From Paraspadella gotoi (Eukaryota > Chaetognatha), in assembly GCA_051294375.1 (NCBI GenBank), contig CM119263.1, forward strand, positions 28,041,790 through 28,105,789: DNA of 64,000 nt. Reading direction: 5' to 3'. The translations under genes were made by a program, and so were the position numbers. Numbering within the stretch: the first letter of the stretch is position 1; the number at the start of each line of letters is the position of its first letter. The notes below the pieces were generated by a model. It searched no databases. It was not told the origin of the DNA and saw only the letters and a list, made by a program, of their open reading frames with translations. Of the stretch, positions 22,360 through 33,537 are shown one piece after another.

Positions 22360-23956
22360 ACGTAACATGCTTTTCCGTTATCTCCTCGGGCGTCTTCCTC
22401 GCCTTTTGTTTCAATATTGCTCTCCAGATGGCGTCGGCTGCCAAATTCCATTCTGCTGACGCTTGACATTTCGACGGGAAAAATGTCGAGGGCGTTTTCC
22501 TCTTAACTTGGAGCGCCAGCTTTATTGTTTTATTGTTTTTTGAAAATGGAGGTTTTTTTTTTTTAAATGGAGCGATTTGACATTAAAACAATATCCTCTC
22601 TTTTTTCTTCCAAGTTTCTCCTCTCCATGTTAGAATTTAAATTTTAAAATCCCCCTGTTTTCAAAGTTAAATTAACACAAATTTTATTTCAGCTTTGGGG
22701 CCCTTGAATAATATATTTGATCATTTTTCAAACCATTTGAGTAATTTTTATTTCAATATGATAATTTTTTTAAACGTTTCGTTGTGAAAGAACTTCATTG
22801 TTGAGCATCCTCTTATTCATTCCCACTCTGTTTGTCGTCAACGTCAGAAACAAGTTGTATTTTTTCCATGCAACTTTCTTCCATGTGCCAAATATTTTTT
22901 TAAATTCTTTTTTTTTCATATTTAAGGAATTTATTAAGCTTATAATATCGAAATACTACTTTCTTTATGATACATGAATTTCTTTGAAACAATAAACCGA
23001 AATTCGAAAGATATGATACAATTTTTTTGCTTAGCTATTTAAAATTATTTATCATTTGAACGTAAAATCTGCACGAAATGTATATACACGCAAAAATTAC
23101 CATAACATTTATGTATGACAATCGGGAGCCTCTAGTTTTAATTTCTATGTTTAAAATGATTTTTATCATAATAATATTAAAAAGATCGTAATAAAAAATT
23201 AATCACGCTCATAATGCGCATGATCAATGTAAAATGTTGTAAACTTTGCCATTATTATGTTCCCTGTAAATTATACATCGTGTAAATAAAGAGTTATCAG
23301 ATAAATCCTTCCTTGTACCTCTACAAGAGGAAAACTGGTAGTACATGCCTGTAAAATGCTTAAATGATGTTGAATACCAATGCTGACCAAAGACGTTTAA
23401 TTGGCTTTTTATTATTTGTTATGATATTATTTTGGCTTAAAACAAATGAGCATCAGTAACTGCGACAAATTAATTCGTGTCAAACTCGGAATGGATCATT
23501 TTTTAACATAATTTTATAGCCATAAAATCGTCGACTAAAATAACTATATCTAATTTTGGTGTGCTTTATTCACTATTGTAAACTCACAATTGCACTATAA
23601 CATATTAAACTTTATTTTTTGTTCCAACAAAAAAAAAGATTAACCTAAAATTCTTCCTCCTATATCTAGTTACCCATTAAGTTTTTTAGAATTTTTCGTC
23701 GTTGGCTTCGAATGGGTCGATGTACAATGTCACCAAAAGAGAAGGATTCAGCTTTGCTTAATGTCAGTTGATATGTGCTCTGCTGGCCAAAGCAAATATT
23801 GTTATGAAATATACATTTGCAACTATCAACCGTCGACTTTTTGGTTTCATGGGTAACAGTCAGAATATTAATAAAGTATACAAAAAAAGAAAAGAGCAGA
23901 AAAAAAAGAAAAAGTAAAAAAGTTAAAGATAGGTAACCTAATCCTTGTTATCAATC

Positions 23957-23997
23957 AGCACTGAACACTGTTCAGTGAACAGTGAACAGTGACCAGC
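23957..23997. repeat. Short palindrome plus tandem AACAGTG repeats
   Basis: CACTGAACACTGTTCAGTG is a near-perfect palindrome, followed directly by three GAACAGTG-like units. It could form a small hairpin. Confidence 0.6.
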
Positions 23998-24394
23998 CCA
24001 ATGATTTATATTCTTTTGCATTTTTTTGATTCTATCTTCGAATAAGAAGCTGATGATTTCAAAGGAACAGCCACGTAATAATATCCTACGTGCTTTAAAT
24101 GTAAATGTCAAAAAAATAAATAATTATTGATGAAAATAAAAAACAGAAATACAGTTTTTAACTATATCAAAAATCCCTCAAGAATAACAAGCCGGACCGA
24201 GTCTGTTCTTTTGTTTTTCAAACACAATTTTTCTAAAGCAGAGCGCTATAGCGAATAACGCAAGAACTAAATCGAGGATCCAGAAACAAAACGCAAATTT
24301 GTAATTGTCGCACATTGGCGTCACAGCTCGATGCCATCATGACAAACGACATATTTTTGTTGGGTTTGTAAATAAATATCGTGTATGAACGAAA

Positions 24395-24431
24395 ATGTTG
24401 GCCACAGTTTTTGACGGTGAACTCGATTCGG
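24395..24431 (+). CDS. Candidate first coding exon (MLATVFDGELDS)
   Basis: ATG followed by 12 codons (MLATVFDGELDS) and one base, then a perfect donor, TCGG|GTAAGT. The next candidate exon at 24932 supplies the two missing bases, and the join reads GELDSGYDTPGTT without a break. The piece is too short for a family call. The DSGYDT string resembles phosphodegron-type DSGxxS/T motifs, which is only a suggestion. Confidence 0.35.
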
Positions 24432-24931
24432 GTAAGTAAACCTTACCAGTGGCGCGAGCAGCGGTCGCTGGACGATCATTATCATTTTCATGAAGCTTGA
24501 GACAATCGGGATTTACGATTGTAGTAAATTTAATTTACGGTTAAATTTAGTTTTTAAATGAAAAAAAAAATATAAACAACTTATAAACAAATATTATTCA
24601 AGAGGGATATATCACATTCATAGAATGATAGAAGATTTAATGATAATTTATTAAATTTAATTGCTTTGAGACAGTTTAATTATTTCTAATTTTATTTTTA
24701 ATTTAGTGTATAGAAAATGAATATTTACGGTTTACATAAAATTTCTAAAACTTTTTGAGGCTATATTACAAAGTTTACTTTAAACAAAAAAAAATTGATC
24801 TTGTAATTTTCAATGATTACACTTGCTATAATTTTTTATTGATAAGAATCCATATCATAGATTAAATAAACTAATTAATATACAGTAATTATTACAAATA
24901 AATCAGTCCCAATCGATAAACTTTGGCTCAG

Positions 24932-24959
24932 GCTACGACACTCCAGGAACGACAACAAT
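24932..24959 (+). CDS. Candidate 28-base microexon
   Basis: Lies between TTTGGCTCAG and a consensus donor GTAAGT. It starts with two bases that complete the Gly codon left by the 24395 exon and ends two bases into a codon, reading YDTPGTTT. The upstream polypyrimidine tract is weak. A longer variant starting at 24907 is also open in the same frame. Confidence 0.3.
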
Positions 24960-25080
24960 GTAAGTTGCCTTTTTTCCTTTACATTCTTAATTTAGACGAC
25001 GTCTAAATTGCATGACTTTTAATCAGCAGTTATATTTTTATTTTTTTTATATTATTAAAACAATTGCGTTCGCTTTTCAG

Positions 25081-25273
25081 TTATATCTCAAACTATGCAA
25101 ACTTAGGCCTTTTAAATGATTTTCGACGCCTCTTGCTGATGAAGAGCCTTGGAAAAAAAATTTATATCTTATTTTATCTCTTTTTTAGAATTGAGTTACA
25201 AAATCGCATGACTGTGAAAATCATGAAATTTTTATTCTTTATACTGGGAGTTCTTGTTGAAATGTCGGCAAAA
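25081..25273 (+). CDS. Possible exon with hydrophobic segments
   Basis: Follows a good acceptor (CGCTTTTCAG). The first base completes the codon left open at 24959. It stays open for 64 codons to a GTATGT donor. Two hydrophobic stretches (IYILFYLFF and FLFFILGVLV) would suit membrane segments. However, the sequence is as AT-rich as the non-coding DNA around it, where such residues arise by chance. Confidence 0.2.
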
Positions 25274-25609
25274 GTATGTGTATTTTTATAATCAAATTCA
25301 TATTATTAACTTAGAAGTTGTAATATTTTTAAAAATTGGAGGAAATTTTAACTCGATATAAGAGTAATTGACTTCAAAAAACATTAGTAGTAATTTAGAT
25401 TATTTCTTTTACTATGCTAAATAGAAAAACATGTTTTCCAAACATTCATTTTACTTGTTCTTCTCTTTAGTGAAATAAATTTCTTCACTTTACTGGCGAA
25501 AACTGGACGGATAAAGTAAAATTTGTAGTTAAACATTTAAAAAAAAGACGTGGATTTTCCATCTTTGGATGTGATAAAAATCCCTTGGGGAAGAAAGGGA
25601 CAAAAAGGA

Positions 25610-25610
<1 letters not shown>

Positions 25611-25679
<69 letters not shown>
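25611..25679. repeat. (GA)n microsatellite
   Basis: About 69 bases of GA repeat. Two (TC)n tracts follow, at 25804-25872 and 25984-26036, on the same strand. Together they form an inverted pair that could fold. Confidence 0.95.
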
Positions 25680-25680
<1 letters not shown>

Positions 25681-25803
25681 GCCCTCGCTTTTCTTTTTGC
25701 AGCAAACAGAGAGCAGAATAGAAGGCCGATGCGGCTTTTACAATCTCTCGTAAACTGAGGAAGGAAGAAATATCTCCACAGAAACGCACAGAATTCATTC
25801 TGT

Positions 25804-25805
25804 CT

Positions 25806-25872
<67 letters not shown>
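25804..25872. repeat. (TC)n microsatellite
   Basis: Lightly interrupted TC repeat, complementary to the GA tract about 125 bases upstream. Confidence 0.95.
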
Positions 25873-26005
25873 AATAACAGGAAAAAAACCCTTATGCTCC
25901 GATATTTTTCTCCCGACTTCAATTCCAACTTCAGCCATTTCCATATTTTCTCTCGTTATTTTGTTTTTATATCCGTCCTCATTTCTCTCTCTCTTCTCTC
26001 TCTCG

Positions 26006-26037
<32 letters not shown>

Positions 26038-26121
26038 GCGTCTTTCTCGTCTGCTCTCTCTCTCTGTCTTCTGCGTGCCCTTCTTGATCTCGCATTCTGT
26101 ATGTTTTTTTTAGTCGGGAAT

Positions 26122-26167
26122 ATGAGAGTGGTTTTGTTAGTGGTTTTGTGCGTAGTCGTGATAAAAG
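26122..26167 (+). CDS. Candidate signal-peptide exon
   Basis: ATG then RVVLLVVLCVVVIK, a short basic-then-hydrophobic string like a secretory signal. It ends one base into a codon at AAAAG|GTAAAA. An in-frame ATG at 26101 would extend it upstream. No matching second exon could be chosen with confidence. It could equally be a chance open frame after the (TC)n tract. Confidence 0.3.
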
Positions 26168-26294
26168 GTAAAATAGGAGCGCGTGTGGTGTTGTGTGGTC
26201 GATCAAATTTCAATGTATACAGAGAGTGAGAGATCGTGTGTGGGCGGATGAATTTTTACGGGAAGTCAGGGGGGGGCGATGGAAAGAAATGGAA

Positions 26295-26468
26295 ATGTGG
26301 CCTGAAAGGAGACGTGAAAGTAAACAAACGGTCTGCTTCGTTGCCAGGCAACGGTCGCTCTTCGTGACGTCGATTTCGCTGTTGGCGGTAAAAGGGGATG
26401 ACGACGACGATGATGACGATGAAGACGACGATGAAGACGAACGCAAAGAGGATTTTGAGGTCACGTGA
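26295..26468 (+). CDS. Small ORF ending in an acidic run
   Basis: A 57-codon ORF: a basic, Cys-containing first half (MWPERRRESKQ), then a poly-Asp/Glu tail encoded by a GAC/GAT/GAA repeat, ending EDFEVT. An X-box-like site lies inside it at 26340. That makes promoter DNA at least as likely as coding sequence. Confidence 0.2.
   Translation: MWPERRRESKQTVCFVARQRSLFVTSISLLAVKGDDDDDDDDEDDDEDERKEDFEVT
26340..26352. promoter_or_regulatory. Perfect X-box-like palindrome (RFX site)
   Basis: GTTGCCAGGCAAC is a perfect inverted repeat with a one-base spacer. It fits the RFX-factor X-box consensus RYYNYY-N(1-3)-RRNRAC, used in animals in promoters of ciliary genes. A half-CRE (TGACGTCG) lies 11 bases downstream, and GC content is locally raised. 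The target gene is not established. Confidence 0.5.
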
Positions 26469-26550
26469 AACTGTATAGTGAATGGTTCCTCTGAGCCTCA
26501 GCTTCATGACCAGCGGGCGATTCACTCTCGGCGGCCGGCGATGAGATTTT

Positions 26551-26634
26551 GATGGCATCGACCAAAAATCGTGTGGCATCGAATAAAGTTCGTGTGGCAT
26601 TGACTAAAATATCGTTTGGCATAAAAGGTTCGTG
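26551..26634. repeat. Four-copy ~22-base tandem repeat
   Basis: Units of the type TGGCATCGACTAAAATCGTG, lengths 21-23 bases, diverging toward the end. Confidence 0.8.
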
Positions 26635-26814
26635 CTGAGTTCAAAAGAATTGAGTGGAGCATCTTTGTAAACGAGGTTCCGTCACATATGTTTATTTTGG
26701 ACTTGTGTGTTTTGTTCTTGTTCTTGTGGAAAAAATAAAATTAATGTTGTTGAACGAAATTAATAAATTTACTTTTAAAAAGATATTTAGACATATTTAG
26801 ATTTATATATATAT

Positions 26815-26875
26815 ATTTATAAAATTGGTACAACAAATATAAAAATTATTTATTCATTTAATAAATAAGCCGAGA
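26815..26875. repeat. Dispersed repeat fragment
   Basis: About 60 bases from TTTATAAAATTGGTACAAC to TTTAATAAATAAGC closely match 45298-45355. Both copies are followed by an unrelated, more GC-rich stretch. This suggests the AT-rich end of an interspersed element. Confidence 0.55.
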
Positions 26876-27442
26876 AGCACCAACTTAGGCGATACGCAAT
26901 GCGTATTACGCATGGTTAATAACGGTTGCTGGGTTATGATTAAAAAAAAAACAAAAAAACAAAATAAAAAACGCAATTCTCGGAGGAACTATCAATCTCA
27001 TAAAAAAGCCTTTCGTTCTTCTTTCGTTTTGCTTTAGCTTTTTAGCCTAAATAATAAAAAGGAAAAAAAATAAAGTAATTTCATGTTAGGGCTCTCACTT
27101 TGGCCTTTGTCGTCCATGCGCTTCCAATTAATCAACTCCATCTCATATTCGTCGCCCCCCCCTTGGCTCGTCCCCTCCCCTGGGCATCCCCACAAACCCC
27201 GTCGCTTTTGTTTCTAATACTCTTTCAACTGCGCACCGATGCAGCACCTGCGCACCCATGCTGCGTCCGTTAACAGAGACTCCTTTATTCTCTTGCGTAA
27301 ATCTTGTTATCTTTTTTTCTTCCGTTTTTTCTCGATAACGAATGGCGAGCGGTCTTGAAGCTCTGATAAACAGAGAGTAGAAGTTGTACAGTTTTGATCA
27401 CATTAAAAGTTTTTACAAAGGAAAAGGGGCTGACCCAAAGTG

Positions 27443-27561
27443 AAATGTCACAAGACTCCATTCGCGAGCAAACATTGGCAAGCATCGAATTTTTTGTGGT
27501 AAAACTGGAATTCTAATACCAAGCTCGATTCAGTTTCTTGCGACGAAGACGAGCGACGACG

Positions 27562-27595
<34 letters not shown>

Positions 27596-27858
27596 GACGA
27601 CCGCCCGCGCGAAAAGAAGTCACGCGTTTGACGTCACGCGCTCTCCTTCGCCGGAAACTTAATTTGGGTTCGAGTCGAGACACACGAGAGAGACGTAAGA
27701 GAACGAGATCCTTTACCGGATTTTTGCCGATTCGTTCTGCCGGAATATTCGTCGTCGTTTTCGTCGTCATTTTCGTCCTCTGGTTTTGTTTACATTTTTC
27801 CATCTCGATGGATTTTTCATCGTCGACCACTCGATCGAAAAACGATAACAAAAAGTGA
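27443..27858 (+). other. CpG-rich segment with (AAC)11-12 repeat and several open frames
   Basis: The segment contains an (AAC)n run at 27562-27596 and a perfect CRE palindrome, TGACGTCA, at 27629-27636. Three forward frames are open across the repeat, reading poly-Asn, poly-Thr or poly-Gln. One frame continues to a hydrophobic stretch (VVVFVVIFVLWF) and stops at 27858. Another, without an ATG, ends SPSPET at about 27661. No splice or start evidence separates them. It may be promoter or 5'-exon DNA. Confidence 0.4.
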
Positions 27859-28212
27859 CGCTTGTCGTTTGTCCATGACGCGGCGCCAATCCCTGCCGCG
27901 GCGATGAAAGGTTAAACGGAAAATATGTAAAAAAAGTTTGTTTAAAAAATGCAATTTGATTATAGAATTTTAATTTGTAAAAAGAATAAAAGCATTAAGT
28001 AATTAACTTAATCGCACTCTATTAAAAAACCTCGAACCTTCATCGGCACCGAGGCCAGTTACGGTAACCGTTCAGACTGTTTCTCACCGGGATCTCTGTT
28101 TCGGTCGTCTTCTCTCGGTTTTATTGGGTTTTTCACCAAGGCCCCTCCGGCCCTCACCCTTTCCGCGCGTCGTTGTCTTCGTGTTTGGCAGCAGGCGAAA
28201 GAAACAGCCACC

Positions 28213-28272
28213 GCTCACAGTCGCCGTTCACAGTCGCCGTTCACAGTCGCCGTTCACAGTCGCCGTTCACAA
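28213..28272. repeat. 13-base tandem repeat, ~4.6 copies
   Basis: Perfect or near-perfect CACAGTCGCCGTT units in a GC-rich patch. Because 13 is not a multiple of 3, it is unlikely to be under coding constraint. Confidence 0.9.
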
Positions 28273-28354
28273 CCGCCCCTCGCGGTTTCCATTTTTTTCT
28301 TTTCTTCTTTGATGTATTTTTTTTTCTTTATTTTTTTTTGTCTTCTCTTCTTCC

Positions 28355-28498
28355 ATGTTTTGGCTTCTTCGATATATACATAAAAAGTATGTTTTGTTTT
28401 CTTTTTTTGGCGAAACAATAAAAAAGAAAGAAGATGGCCAAATAATCGGCGAAAATATGTGCCCAATTGACTTTGCACGCGGTTTGGTAAAATGTTTG
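28355..28498 (+). CDS. Candidate first exon, unknown product
   Basis: ATG opens 48 codons, starting MFWLLRYIHKKYVLFSFF and ending FARGLVKCL. They stop exactly at a strong donor, TTTG|GTGAGT, in phase 0. The N-terminus is hydrophobic and basic, and the second half is mixed polar. I recognise no family. The T-rich start resembles surrounding non-coding sequence. Confidence 0.25.
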
Positions 28499-28811
28499 GT
28501 GAGTTTTACTTCTCTAATAATCGAGCACAAATTGACAAAATCGAAAGACAATTTTTCGACGTTTGATTGCGGACTGAAATGAATTAAATTCAAACTCTTT
28601 ACGAACCAACCTGTTTTCATCGAGCGTGGTGCGTTGGTTGCTGGTTTCTTTCTTTTTTTCTTTCTCGTTTTTCTTCCTTAATTTCCTTTTCATTTCCCTA
28701 TTCTCCTTACTGTTTCTCATTTTTTTAATTTCCCTCTTTCATGTAAGCTATGGATTTTTCTATGGTGCATTGAACACGCTGGCATAGCGCCACTGTTTTC
28801 CCATCGAGGAC

Positions 28812-28812
28812 A

Positions 28813-28869
<57 letters not shown>

Positions 28870-28873
28870 CTCT

Positions 28874-28928
<55 letters not shown>
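28812..28928. repeat. (TC)n microsatellite
   Basis: Interrupted TC repeats of about 117 bases. Confidence 0.95.
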
Positions 28929-28929
<1 letters not shown>

Positions 28930-28979
28930 GAAGGCGTTCCGCTATTGGTCATCCGGTCATAACACGGGCGAGACTGGAA

Positions 28980-29112
28980 GTATCCCCGCCGCCACCGCCT
29001 CTACCACCGCCGTGCTGTCGCCTGCCCCGCCGCCGCCTCCCGCGCCGCGCGCGCCACACGCTCTTTTACATGGGCTTTTTTCTTCTTTAGCTTCGGCCAA
29101 GAAAAAAAAAGG
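28980..29112 (+). other. GC-rich CCG/GCC-repeat patch with open frames
   Basis: CCG-type trinucleotides give Pro-, Ala- or Arg-rich reading in three frames. One frame ends SSLASAKKKKGKN. No convincing splice site chooses a frame. Could be a CpG-island promoter or first exon. Confidence 0.3.
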
Positions 29113-29745
29113 GAAAAACTAGAAGATTCTCTGTTTCTTGCTTTCTGTTTTTTTCGTTTTTTTTTTCTTGTTTTCCTCCCCCCAAAACCAGGTTGCAAGC
29201 TCCATGCAGTTTCTCGGCCCTCTTCTTCTCTTTCTTTCTTCTTTTCCTCTTTTCTTCTTTCTTTTTTTCTTCCCTCCATATTTCTCCTTTTCTTCTTCCA
29301 AGAGAATTTTGAGCGTCGTAGGTTTTTTGTGCCTGGAGATTTTGACGTTGTCGGATGATATATCTTGTTGTACTCACGTGGAGGGAGAGAGTATTAATTT
29401 CTTCCGATTGGAATTATATCTTATTAAAATTTTCTTATTTTACATGGCTGCTATTGTATCACTCTTTTTAGATAAGGTACTAATTTAGTTTTTTTTTTTT
29501 AAAAAAGAACAAATTTCGCTAATAAAAACAAACGTAGTTTCCAAAGAATTTTTCCACCAATTCTAATCTGCAAGTTAATTTTTGATTTTCGTTCTGCACG
29601 TCTTAATTGTTCCACGAACAGGACTTTATTTTTAATAATATTTTTTTATATCGAATTGAAGTACTACGTCATTCCCTGACTGATGTCTTATTGTCGGGCC
29701 TTTGAAGTCGAGATTCGAATCGAGTTTTCGTCTCCAAAAGCTCTC

Positions 29746-29747
<2 letters not shown>

Positions 29748-29841
<94 letters not shown>
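29748..29841. repeat. (TC)n microsatellite
   Basis: About 94 bases of TC repeat with one interruption. Confidence 0.95.
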
Positions 29842-29929
29842 ATTTGCGTCACTCGCATCTCTCTTCCCTCTCGGATTTCCTTCTTTCAGTTCCATCTGTT
29901 TTTACGAAGAGTTCGCATAAACTTTTTCT

Positions 29930-31050
29930 TTTAAAGATTAATGTCTTTTCTTCAAAGACAAAAATTATTTTTCTTCTTCCTCTTTTTTCTTTTTTCTTTC
30001 TTCATTTATTTTTCTTCTTCCTTCCTTTTATTTTCTTCTTTCCTTTATTTTTTCTTCTTCTTTTCTTTTCTCTTTCTTTTCTTTTTTCTTCCTTCCTTTT
30101 CTTTTCTTTTTTCTCGCTTTTCTTTTCTTCCTCCTTCCTTTTCTTTTATTTTTCCTCATTTTTCTTCTTTCTCCTTTTCTTTTCTTATATTTTTATTGTT
30201 GTTCCAATTATTGATTCTTTATTCTCAAATTGTGCGACGTAGCCAACGTAATAGGTAATATTCCAGAATTAATCTTTTCACATTATTTAAAAACTGTCTT
30301 CAAACCTGAGAAAATTATGCTTCAGCCTTCAGACAATTTTATTTCCTTCCTTTCCACCACGAAAAATTTGACTCTATCTCTCTCTGCCTTGGGCTCGTCA
30401 CTGTCTCTGTCTCCATCGTCGCTCTCTCTGTCTCCATCGGCCATGTCTCTCTTCCCTCTTCATCGTCTGTCCCCGTATTTGCATGATCTCCTCAGCGGGA
30501 TTGACCCGATTTCGTCATTCGCGTAACTTCGTCGTCATCCTCGTCGTCGTCGTCATCGTCGTCATCATCGTCATCGTCAGCGAAAATCTTTTAAGGAGAT
30601 TTCTTTCCTTTCTCGTTTTTTGTTCTTTCCTCAACTTAGCTTTTTCCTTCCTTTATTTCCTTTCTTTTTTTCCAATTATTTTTGTATTTTTTCTTTCTTT
30701 TTATTTTCTTTCCGTTTTAAATTCCTTAACCATTTTTAATGTTTATTATTCATTTTTTTCAATTTTTTTCTTTCGATCGCTTTATAATAAGTTTTCCTTC
30801 TCTTGCATTACTTTTCGTTTTTCATTCCTATTTTCTATTTCCTATTTTCCTCTTTCCTCCTTTTCCTATCTTTTCTTTCCTCTCTTTTCTTTCCTCTCTT
30901 TTTATCCCTTTTTATTTCATTGGAAATTCTCGCCTCTACTTCTCTCTTCGTCTCGCGAATAAATTTACATTTCATCTTTTTCTTTCGATTTCGTTCATCT
31001 AATCTTATCATTCCATTTCCTTTCCTCTTTCCTTCACTCAAATGTTTGGC
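29930..31050. other. Long pyrimidine-rich region
   Basis: Over 1 kb dominated by TTC/TCC/TTT on the + strand. Its long Phe/Ser/Leu frames are composition artefacts. A (GTC)n run lies at 30530-30580 and reads as poly-Val in one frame. No gene is supported. Confidence 0.7.
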
Positions 31051-32575
31051 CTTAACATAATAGGTTTTAGTTTGGTTTTTTATATATTATATTTGTATTT
31101 TGATATAGTTAAGGATTCTGTCTCATTGTCCATGAACCGAATCTCGTTACCTTCAATCCAGTTATTCAATCCTTTCAAAAACTAAGCTATCTTGGCCCCT
31201 GACTATTGGATTGGCTTAAAGTTTATCTATTTAATTCTTCTCGTCGCGAACAACTCTACCTTATCAATCAATTCATAAATGAATCATCATTCATATCTAC
31301 GTCATTCATCTTCTATTCATATTCATTCATCCCATTCGTTTCTATCTCATCTTTTTTCCTCTTCAATCGTTTTTATCGCCCTGACCATAAAATCTCCCAA
31401 ATCTTTTTTCCCATTTTCCGCTCAACTTTCTTCCCTTTAATCTTCATCTTCATCCGGATTTATTCCATTTTTCTACCGTTTATCCTTTCGTTCCGCAAAT
31501 CTCCTCACGCGAGAATGATGCGTCGGAAAAATCAAAATGGTGGAATATCTTTCCTTTCCTCGATATTATTGAAAAAATGCTCACTAATCTTTCTCATCTG
31601 ACAAAAATAAACGATACAGTTTATTACTTCAAAACATTTTCTCACGTCTCATTCCTTTCTTTAACTTGTTCATTTGTTTGTGTTTTTTTTTGTTATTTTG
31701 TTCATCATCTCATCTCGTTCATCCTCGTTCATCCTCGTTCATCCTCGTTCATCCCCGTTCATCTTCCACCGCTTCGACGCTCCCCCCTTAATCTCTTTCC
31801 TTCGTCGTTATCAGTCTCTCGCTTTCCGCCTTCGAAAACCGCGACATCTCCCGGTTTCTTCGTTAAAACTCAAATATAAACTGAAAAAATAAACTTGGAC
31901 GTAAACAAAACACACAAAAAAAAACAACAAAAAACAGTCGCTACTATGTTTAGTATAATCGTGATTATCGGAAAAACGGATTAATTCTTTTTTCGCTCGT
32001 CAGTTTTAAAGGTCGTCGTTGTCTTCTTCTTTCTGGTCGTCGTCGTCGTCGTCTTTTTCATCGTCGTCGTCGTCATCAACGTCTTCCACACGCATTCAGC
32101 CTCCACGGGCTCGCGTCGCCCGATCGCCTCCAAAACCGCTTGCCCGACAGACCGAACGGCCTTGCCCTCTTCACCACAGACTAAGAGACGACTAGCCCTC
32201 TCACAATTTTCTCGTGCCTCTCGCCCTTCTGAGAATAGACCCCTTCTTTCATATTGAGCCCTGACTCTTTCACACGCCCCAACTCTAAGTTCACCCCTGT
32301 CTCTTTCACACCTCGGAACGGCAGACGAAAAGAAAAAGACCGTTCACTGGCTAAACCCCCCCCCCCTTCAAAACAATAGATAAATAAACTCTTTCTCCAA
32401 TCGAGACGCCGAAAAAGTTCGTCTGGATCAAAACTCAACTCATTCGGCCAAGAATCTCTGCCGACCTTCCAAGTGACTATCCCTTTCCACCTCTCCCGAA
32501 AATCTTCGACCGGCTTTCAGTCCCCCAACCACCCTCAAACCACCTTCCGCCCCCCCCAAACTAATCGGCCGAGAG
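31051..32575. other. Intergenic DNA with (GTC)n repeats
   Basis: AT- and T-rich sequence with four TCATCCTCGT units near 31718-31752 and (GTC)n runs at 32020-32075. One frame over the latter gives a Val/Phe-rich hydrophobic stretch followed by a Ser/Arg-rich tail ending RPLLSY, but no ATG precedes it. The 32180-32570 part is C-rich without a clear exon. Confidence 0.4.
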
Positions 32576-32682
32576 ATGGCCTCCATGTTTCGCTTCAAAA
32601 AATTTCGAATTCCCGGATACAAGAAGAGAATTAGGATCAAAAGGAGAACAAATTCGTCGACGACGGCCTCGCCCGAATCTGA
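32576..32682 (+). CDS. Candidate first coding exon, basic N-terminus
   Basis: ATG follows a C-rich leader (sequence at the start GAGAGATGGCC) and opens 35 codons plus two bases. They read MASMFRFKKFRIPGYKKRIR, continue with KRRTNSSTTASPES, and end at a consensus donor GA|GTGAGT. The peptide is strongly basic and then Ser/Thr-rich, like a cytosolic N-terminus. It resembles the start of the 33530 ORF (MATLFRWKIP, then a Lys run), suggesting alternative first exons of one gene. It ends in phase 2, matching the start of the 54569 exon. I recognise no family. Confidence 0.45.
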
Positions 32683-33054
32683 GTGAGTAAAAATGATTTG
32701 ATTGATTGATTGAGTGATTGAGTGATTGATTGATTGATTTGATTTGATTGATAAAATCTGTAAAAAATCTTTATTTGTTATAAAAAGTTATCGAAACGAA
32801 TCGTGGTTTTGGCTACTTCTTAGTGTTTTGTAGTATTAATACTTAAAATCACCATTACGTATCTCCGCTCAATTGTTAAATAAAACGAAAAGTATAAAAA
32901 TCAAAAACGTACTTTCTTATTCGCAATAAAAGGGACTAAATATATATAAATAAATATATCAAACCCGTCGGGAGAAATTTTTTTTTTTTCGAAAACGAAC
33001 TTCTTGTACCTTTTTTTGGGATCATGTTTCGCCGCCTTCGGTCTCTCACCTACG

Positions 33055-33121
<67 letters not shown>
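33055..33121. repeat. (ATC)n microsatellite
   Basis: About 22 perfect ATC units. The poly-His and poly-Met frames over it are artefacts of the repeat. Confidence 0.95.
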
Positions 33122-33523
33122 CATGATCATGGTCATCATCATCATCTTCTTCTCCATAGTTTCCGCCCGCCTGATTCGATCTCTCAGCAGCTGTAAAACC
33201 ATGAGATGCTTCTTCTCTCATTTAATCCAGTGAAGTTGAAAGACGAACTCGTTTTTTACTTTTCTTTCAAGTTTTTACGCCTAAAGCGACGACGGATATA
33301 ACGAATTTTATCGGTATTGCGGTATTAAGGAATTTTGAAACTGAGCAAACATCACAAAAATTCGTATGATAAAAATTAATGAATCATCAACTAGAGTAAA
33401 GCCCTAAAAAAAAGAAAGAAAAGCTGTTTGTAGTAACGAGACAAAAACCGAACAAATTAAGACGAACAAGAATCTTCCCTTCTTCTCTCGACGTCACCAG
33501 AGTTACGTCATAGCGTTGATCTC

Positions 33524-33537
33524 GTTTCCATGGCGAC
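33524..33537. promoter_or_regulatory. X-box-like site overlapping a start codon
   Basis: GTTTCCATGGCGAC fits the RFX X-box consensus with a two-base spacer. The ATG at 33530 of the adjacent ORF lies inside it. A half-CRE, TTACGTCA, lies about 20 bases upstream. Confidence 0.35.

Larger units (their letters stand above)
21446..24394. other. AT-rich intergenic DNA
   Basis: Mostly AT-rich with few open frames. It includes a GC-rich patch at 22170-22480 (candidate exon below), a hairpin-like GGCCTTTCGGGGCC at about 21997, and the ACTGTTCAGTG repeat cluster near 23960. No other gene is seen. Confidence 0.6.

Noticed and set aside
33024-33233. ORF beginning MFRRLRSLTYD then poly-His
   Set aside because: Poly-His comes from the (ATC)n repeat. 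The short start resembles the 32576 and 33530 exons, but there is no donor and little non-repeat sequence.
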